DNA from: Isoetes taiwanensis
Lineage: Eukaryota > Streptophyta > Lycopodiopsida > Isoetales > Isoetaceae
Length of the DNA: 64,000 nt
Reading direction: 5' to 3'
Assembly (NCBI GenBank): GCA_021234155.1
Contig: JAJEKV010000002.1
Span: 32,543,645 to 32,607,644, forward strand
Position 1 is the stretch's first letter. Each line of letters begins with the position of its first letter. Below are positions 58,211 to 64,000 of the stretch, in pieces. The notes beneath the pieces were generated by a model. The model did no database searches, was not told where the DNA came from, and worked only from the letters and a program-made list of their open reading frames with translations. Position numbers and translations under genes: made by a program.

Positions 58211-59830
58211 TCACATGCAAAATTTACAGTCTTTTCCTTGTGTAAAAGTGTGAGGAGTGATGAGAGAGGGATCCAACATGCCATCATATTCGTTTATACC
58301 ATCTTCATCACCTTCACTTCTTTCACAGTCACTTGAGGAACTGCTTGAGTTATCTTCCTCGTCACTGTCAACAGAGGATGAAGCATTGCCACCACCACTC
58401 TCCTCTTCATCTTCTTCCTCGTAATTACAAGTCTTCTTAAGCAAGTTGATTGTCCTCTGGCATAGACAATTGTTATATTTCAATTTGAAATCATAGTATA
58501 GTATACTCACTTCCCGTAAGTTTAGCTCACTCCTACAACCCACTTTCTTGGACATTCTCCCCTTTTCTTGAGTTCTCAATTCTAACTCATATCACAAAGA
58601 ACCTTCTTCCTTCGAAGACGCATGAAACTTTTGCTAAACATCTGGTCTATTTGATCATGAGTGTGCGTTACAAGTAAAAATCCAAGCGTTACTTTTCTGA
58701 AGATCCCTAGCTCCACTGGCATGGCATAATAAGCAACAAGTGTTTGATTCTTGTTCTCCCTTGTAAGTGTTATCAAGTTGCAGATAGAGCGCTGGTAGTA
58801 ATTGCTCTTGCTCACACAGCACCTGGTTAAGAATTGTAGGTTCGGGTCACCATACAAGTTAGGATACGTTAAAAAGTCTTTGCACTTTAGACTTTCTTTG
58901 AAGACCATAGCTCCTACAAGGTGGGCCTTAACAAAGCATTCCTCTTGCACGTCTTTAGGAATATTTAAGAAATGAGGTAGAGTTGTCTTTTTTTTATCCA
59001 TTCCATCAATTACAAAAGACATATACTGCAGGGGACATTCAAGAATTTTTTTCCTGTCTTAGCAAGCTTCCTTCTCTCAACTGTTTGTTGTCCACGGTGT
59101 CTAGCAAGGTTCTGTTGCACAATATTTGTTGAAGAAATCAGGTCAACAAAATTCTATGAAACAAGTGTGAGAATGAAGAACTTTAACTTACTTCTTTCGA
59201 CCTCTGTCTTTGCAGTTTCTCTTTGACTCTTTAATTTTGTATACAACTTGAGCAAACAGACATTCTATGTCTCTTGGGAATTTTCACAAGACCAGCTTCA
59301 CTTTTCCACAGTCTAGTAAAGTGTAAGTAAGAGATGTGCTGAGACTGAATGCATGTCTCTTTATATTCTTGGAAGACATCTTTTTTTTGTGATGTTGTCT
59401 GTCAAATGATACATGTTGTTGTTAGGCATCTTTTCATATGTTTCTCTAGAATATTTCTTCATCCATGATAGAGCAAGGGCATGCATTATTACGACTCTTC
59501 TTGGCCCATACTGATCATCAATTGCTGGGTTTTTATCCAGTGTTTTATGTATTCAAGACATTCCGATGGACTCTAAACGTTGGATAACCATAAAGCGTTT
59601 TGTTCACGGTTAATGTAGTGCAAGAATATATGGCTCTTTGGTCTTACATGACAAGTCAAGTAGGCATTCTGGTCTGCCAATGTCATAGAGTTGTAATTAT
59701 CTCTAACTGCACGAAGTTTAGCCATGTTGAATCTGTTAAAGCAACTCAATGAGCAGCATTTAGTCTCCTCATTTTCTATTCGTCCATAAAGTTTCTTTTT
59801 CTTACAGAAGAGCATGCTCTCAAGCTAAAA
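58211..59830 (-). pseudogene. GHTHDQIDQMFS-family protein gene (DUF7869-like), copy 2
   Basis: The minus strand at 58,582-59,022 encodes FVIDGMDKKKTTLPHFLNIP, HLVGAMVF, ITLTRENKNQTLVAYYAMPV and FLLVTHTHDQIDQMFS, aligned with copy 1 at 18,768-19,130. An N-terminal piece at 59,573-59,815 has CCSLSCFNRFNMAKLRAVRD. A C-terminal piece at 58,211-58,579 has an acidic/Ser-rich stretch. In this copy LDN is missing before TRENKNQ and the Gly before HTHD is Thr. Frames are broken, although some breaks could be introns. Function unknown to me; association with mobile DNA is suspected. Confidence 0.65.
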
Positions 59831-62109
59831 CCCACCTTGAATTTCTTGAAAGATTGGCTGGAGAACATGTGATCTCATTGCTCCTCGTTAGTGCCTTCAT
59901 CTTCTGATGAGAGTTCTACTCTAGAGATGATCTCCTTTGCCCTCAATGATGTGTTTATAGAGGAAAATAGACCACGTGAAGCTGTACCTGAAAAACTCAA
60001 AGGCACAGTGTTAAACTAAGGTGATGGGTTATGAGATGTTGTGGCAGCAGATGTTGTTGCAACATCTTGGGGAATTTTATTTAGAGGGTTTTTTTGTGGA
60101 TGGCTTAGAGGGTTTTACAAGAGAATATTCCTTAGAATATTTTGTTATGGCATGCTGTACTAATTGCCATTTTTTTGGTAACATGTATCAGAATGAACAT
60201 ATACCAGAATGAATTCTGTACGAGTCAACGTATAGCAAAATCAAAATGGACTGAATAATATATGTATTGCATACATTCACTAATATATACAGTGCAAGTT
60301 ACAAGCCACACTATTAACTATTAGAATTTGATATGAAAAAGTTCGTACAAAAAATTGTCGTTCTTCCTCAAGGAAGGAGCCTATGTAGAACATCCTCTGT
60401 CAATACAGGCTGAATGATGTCCAAAAAAAACCTAGGTTCATGGTTGAGGACTTTCGCAAATACGTACATCAGATGTTTGCATGGAATATATACCCTTTTC
60501 AGCTCCCTGCCCATGAAATCCGGGCATGTGCATGTGGGATGCTTGCAGACCCTTACTGTATAAGTTTCATCTGGTCGACGCACCTGGTACTCAACATCCG
60601 TGTGGTGGATATTGACCTTTATGGACTCAATATCACACTCTAGTTGTAAAGCTTGATTAAGCTTGGTTTCAGCTTCTACACAAAGCTTCCCTCGTCTGTT
60701 CATACGCTTCCCAAAACGTTCCATGAAGTGGGAAGAGCTGTTAACAGTAGGAGAATTCACACTAGTCACATTGGGAATTGAGTTCCTTGGATTAATCCCT
60801 CTAATAGAAAAGTTCCCTTTCTCCAATGTTTCCAACTCCGCACTAGTGATATTCACACCCTTTGCCACATGCCAATCTGCTGGACGAGTAGGTGTGGCTA
60901 TGATGCCCACAACTGGATAGTAGGTATGCTGCACATTTTGAGGACAAAACCAAAACCTTTGTGTGACCTCTCTACCATTTGCTTTCCTTTGCCCAGTGAA
61001 GCATGGTGCAATAGTGGATTCTGTACGTACCCTATTAATTTCAAAATTGCATCTTCGACCATTGGACTTGATTCTACCTTGACATCTTATTTTACTACCA
61101 GGCTCTGTTCTTCTGATAGCCCAATCCTCTGGCAGCATATCATACTCCTGTATATGTAGCATCATCAAAAATTATATTCCGTTTTGCTGAAGCATCTACC
61201 CTAACTCTAGAGCGAGTATGGGCCCTCTTGTCGGGACGATGACTACCAGAACCTACATCCTTGCTATATTCTGTGCTATCTCTGGTCCTTTTTAGAATAG
61301 TCTGATTATTTCCTCCTGAACCGGCATGAATGGGTCGTATTCCACTATATAAAACTGCCGAGTTCACTGCGCTGACACAAGCAGACAGGGTAACATTACT
61401 AGTCATTGAAGTGCCCATTCTGCGCATCAAAGTATCCATACCTGGACCTATTCCAACAAAATTATGTTCTCTATGGGCTTTGCACTTTGCACTTTGCAGC
61501 ACAGCTTCTGTCAGATCGTACAAGCATGCATCGTACAAGGATAATTTATTCACATACCCTCTTGATGCCAACCAACTAGCATGCACAGATTCAGATAGAT
61601 TGGTGTTAGGGATTTGAGTTGCAGTTGCTAGATTCACTCCATCCTCCATAAAGTTGCCCCATCTGCTCACTCTTTGATGCCACCATGCTAGCCATGAGCC
61701 TAAGGAACTTATGTCTGAAGGGCTAGTTTTTCCAGGCCACCAATTGACAATATTCTGAAAAGCAACTTCAGCATCTTTCGCAGTGGGTGCGGATCTCCAG
61801 GCCCTGCACAAATTCAGATGCTCTTGTCTATGTTCTTGTGATATGTACTTATTTGTGTGTCTTTGAAGACACTGTTCCCAATGGAATTTACAACCACGTT
61901 CCTTTCCTTCCATGGGCTGGCCATCATTGAACACAGCTCGAATGGCATTCCAATTAGCTTGAGCTTCGTCTGCCATGAATCCTTTGAACTGAGCGGGTGT
62001 TGAGTTCTTTAGTACCATGACTCTGTTTAGCTTATTCCAGAACTTTATCTGAACTTCCGTGTCCTCCGTTTTCATATCACATGTTGCTATTGTAAGAAGA
62101 CAATGCATA

Positions 62110-62179
62110 CTGAACATTTCCAAAGATTGCTTTAATATTTTAAAATGGCCATTGTAAAGTAGAAAGAAAACAAATATAC
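62110..62179 (-). other. Second intron of the MULE-type gene
   Basis: The donor CATAG|GTATAT and acceptor TTCAG|TATGC on the minus strand join VYDH to SMHCLLTIATCD in frame. Confidence 0.65.
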
Positions 62180-62491
62180 CTATGGTCGTACACATGGCAT
62201 GCTAAAGTAGTCCACCCAACAGTGCATTTTACGTGGTCAAAATGGACCCAAGAGTCTTCTAAGTCTTCTCCTGGACGCATTCTGTTGACGAGCTCCACTC
62301 CAGAACCGGCTCCTGTTGTGGACATTTTGAAGACATAACACCGACCATTGTCCTCGTCATGAAGTTGGTATAGAAACTTGGAACCATGAAAAATTTGATA
62401 TTTGCAGTGCTGTTTTAAGTATATGGTCTTTCCAGCTTCATCTTTTTGGTGGACTTTAGTTTCAAGACTCTTATTTATCCACTGGCGTATC

Positions 62492-62571
62492 CTACAACAA
62501 AACCGAAATTTAGAAAAGAAGCATAATCAAATAGTTACAATTGAAAGGTAACCAGGTGAGAAGAAGAATAC
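62492..62571 (-). other. Intron of the MULE-type gene
   Basis: The donor reads AAG|GTATTC and the acceptor TTGTAG|GATACG on the minus strand. Removing 80 nt joins codons in phase (RR-IRQWINKS). The intron shows that the gene was organised like a host gene. Confidence 0.65.
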
Positions 62572-63692
62572 CTTCTTTTATTGCAAAGAGGTTGAAGTTG
62601 CTTCAACAGATTGTCGATTCTATCTCTCCCCCACAACTGTATGTCATCACAGTCATTAGTTGTCAACAAGTTGTTGATAGTGATCTCCATGGCTACCTCC
62701 ATCTGTATGTGTTTTGCCCCCTTTTTGCTTCCTATTGAAGCATTAAGTCTACTATTCACCATTCGGTGTAGCAAATTTAATTCTTCACGAATTGGAGGAG
62801 TCCTGATAGGATGGTCATGTGTACCAGCATGAAGGGCTAATCTTGTATGTGTGGCTTCGTCTGGTATAACATAATATATCACACAACTGCATAGTGCCAG
62901 GCATGTTGGCTGCTCCTCACAGTATTCACAAGCAAGCACTCCATGTGATCGGGATATGGGGCCAAGTGCAGGTTGGTGCTTCATAGTTCCTTTCCACTAG
63001 ACATCATTTGGTAGACTTTTAGAAAGAAAATAGTCACACGTCGGATGCACCTTAAATGACCACAACACTTGGAATATTTAACTATGCCATCGAATGAATG
63101 ACTTGTCTTCTCGGGTTTGGTCCATAGATGTGGATCGACCTTTCTTTCCATGCCTGCCATAGAACTCAATTCATTTGGAGGCAGCTCAAATACTACATTG
63201 TCATTGTAATGGGAGGGTAGACATCTTACTGGTGTTGGTGCAGAAACAGATGAACACAATCTTTTCAATTTGCTAGATCCAAAACTATCAACTACTGTCT
63301 GAAACGTGGATACAATGTTTACATTGCTCTCAAGAATAAAAGATTGGGTCGGGACTATCAAGAATTATAGGTGCATGAGGAGTGCTCACCTCAGTGGGAA
63401 TAGGAGTGCCTTCGACTGTTACAAAGTTCCCATTACATGATAGGGCCCCATACACACTATCACCCTCTTGATTCAAAACTTCTTCAAGAAGGACCGTCCT
63501 GCCTCTCCCACTCGTGGATTGCACAACACACAATTTTTCACTACGAAATTGAAAACTATCACACAACCATTTCCTAGACAGTTGGCATTTTCCATTCTCG
63601 AAAGTGCATACCATTCTCAATCGTTTACCTGGTGATGTGACTATCACGTCATTTGCAGTGAAAGCAAGAATCTCACAATCGTTTGCAGCCAT

Positions 63693-64000
63693 TGCTTGAA
63701 GAAAAAGTTTGTGCTACACAGACAACACACCCTCTGCGAAACTACCCGTAGCACATTAAATTTGGGCCATGAATAATCATAATTAGCGAAATGCACTACT
63801 ACAATTTCGTAAGATAATTAAATTTGTACCTTTCTTGCCCGTTTAAATTTTACCACATTAATTATATACGTTATAGAATTGTCCGTTTATTTGCAAAAAC
63901 GAGAAAATTGTGCTTCCTTTAAAATTGTTCTATCATTTTAAAAAAGTCGACTTTCATTTGTTAAAAAATCTAAGTTCATTTGGAAAAAAGTGGAAGATCG
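63693..64000. other. Upstream flank of the MULE-type gene
   Basis: AT-rich. No terminal inverted repeat or clear promoter box was recognised before the window ends. Confidence 0.4.

Larger units (their letters stand above)
60368..63692 (-). pseudogene. MULE-type transposase gene with SWIM zinc finger, broken
   Basis: Minus-strand gene with blocks 63,692-62,572, 62,491-62,180 and 62,109-60,368, separated by two short GT-AG introns. N-terminal part: start MAANDCEILAFTANDV; a zinc-binding segment KYSKCCGHL...HPTCDYFLSKS with ACEYCEEQPTCLALC and HAGTHDHP. Transposase core: HCLLTIATCDMKTEDTEVQI, FMADEAQANWNAIRAVF, CKFHWEQCL and NTNLSESVHASWLASRG. SWIM finger near 60,440-60,520: CTCPDFMGREL then IPCKHLMYVF (CxC...CxH). 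Lesions: frame changes near 63,350, 63,052 and 61,150, and a stop TAG at 62,997-62,999. It would have been an autonomous Mutator-like transposase or a relative of FAR1-type proteins. Terminal inverted repeats were not found. Confidence 0.8.

Overview
The window looks like repeat-rich nuclear DNA of a land plant. The evidence is a spliced EB1-type microtubule gene with GT-AG introns, a plant-type folate-biopterin transporter relic, Ty1/copia elements primed by initiator tRNA-Met, Ty3/gypsy and L1-type elements, and a MULE/SWIM transposase. Two further gene families (a GHTHDQIDQMFS-type protein and an SDGCAAQFK-type protein) are ones I associate from memory with seed-free plants, so a fern, lycophyte or bryophyte is possible but not proven. 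Only one host gene looks intact. There are no operons, CRISPR arrays, rRNA genes or clear tRNA genes.

Layout. 1-7,000: a decayed Ty3/gypsy element on the minus strand (Gag, protease, RT, RNase H, integrase in order from high to low coordinates). 7,390-18,768: an old minus-strand L1-type LINE (ORF1, endonuclease, RT, zinc-binding C-terminus) split by a very young and apparently intact Ty1/copia element at 8,715-14,313 (identical-length 654-bp LTRs with two differences, ATCAT target duplication, 1,422-aa uninterrupted polyprotein). 18,768-19,930: fragment of the GHTHDQIDQMFS family. 21,100-23,220: AT-rich DNA with a dispersed 22-bp palindrome. 24,233-28,061: a folate-biopterin transporter pseudogene whose intron region holds a triplicated 83-bp repeat and a roughly 600-bp foldback element. 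28,100-35,400: AT-rich DNA with SINE-like scraps. 35,000-37,200: a truncated copia relic. 38,289-38,828: tandem duplication. 39,700-40,240: LINE C-terminal relic with an (ATTCT)n tail seen at two other places. 41,901-41,999: 12 copies of CCCTAA flanked by a 15-bp direct repeat. 42,000-48,000: intergenic. 48,100-49,300: SDGCAAQFK-family relic. 50,678-51,053: Helitron-like ends.

52,636-54,615 is the best gene: an eight-exon EB1 homologue (369 aa predicted) with a basic C-terminus lacking the EEY/F motif, as in the plant EB1c class. Two motifs matching the G2/M-specific MSA element lie 100-145 bp upstream of its start, which fits a mitotic role. 55,624-57,057 is a poly(A)-tailed retroinsertion with an 18-bp target duplication. 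58,200-59,830 holds a second GHTHDQIDQMFS-family relic, and 60,368-63,692 a broken, intron-containing MULE-type transposase gene with a SWIM zinc finger.

Exon limits were assigned by eye from reading-frame continuity and GT-AG borders. Family names rest on recognised motifs, not on database searches.
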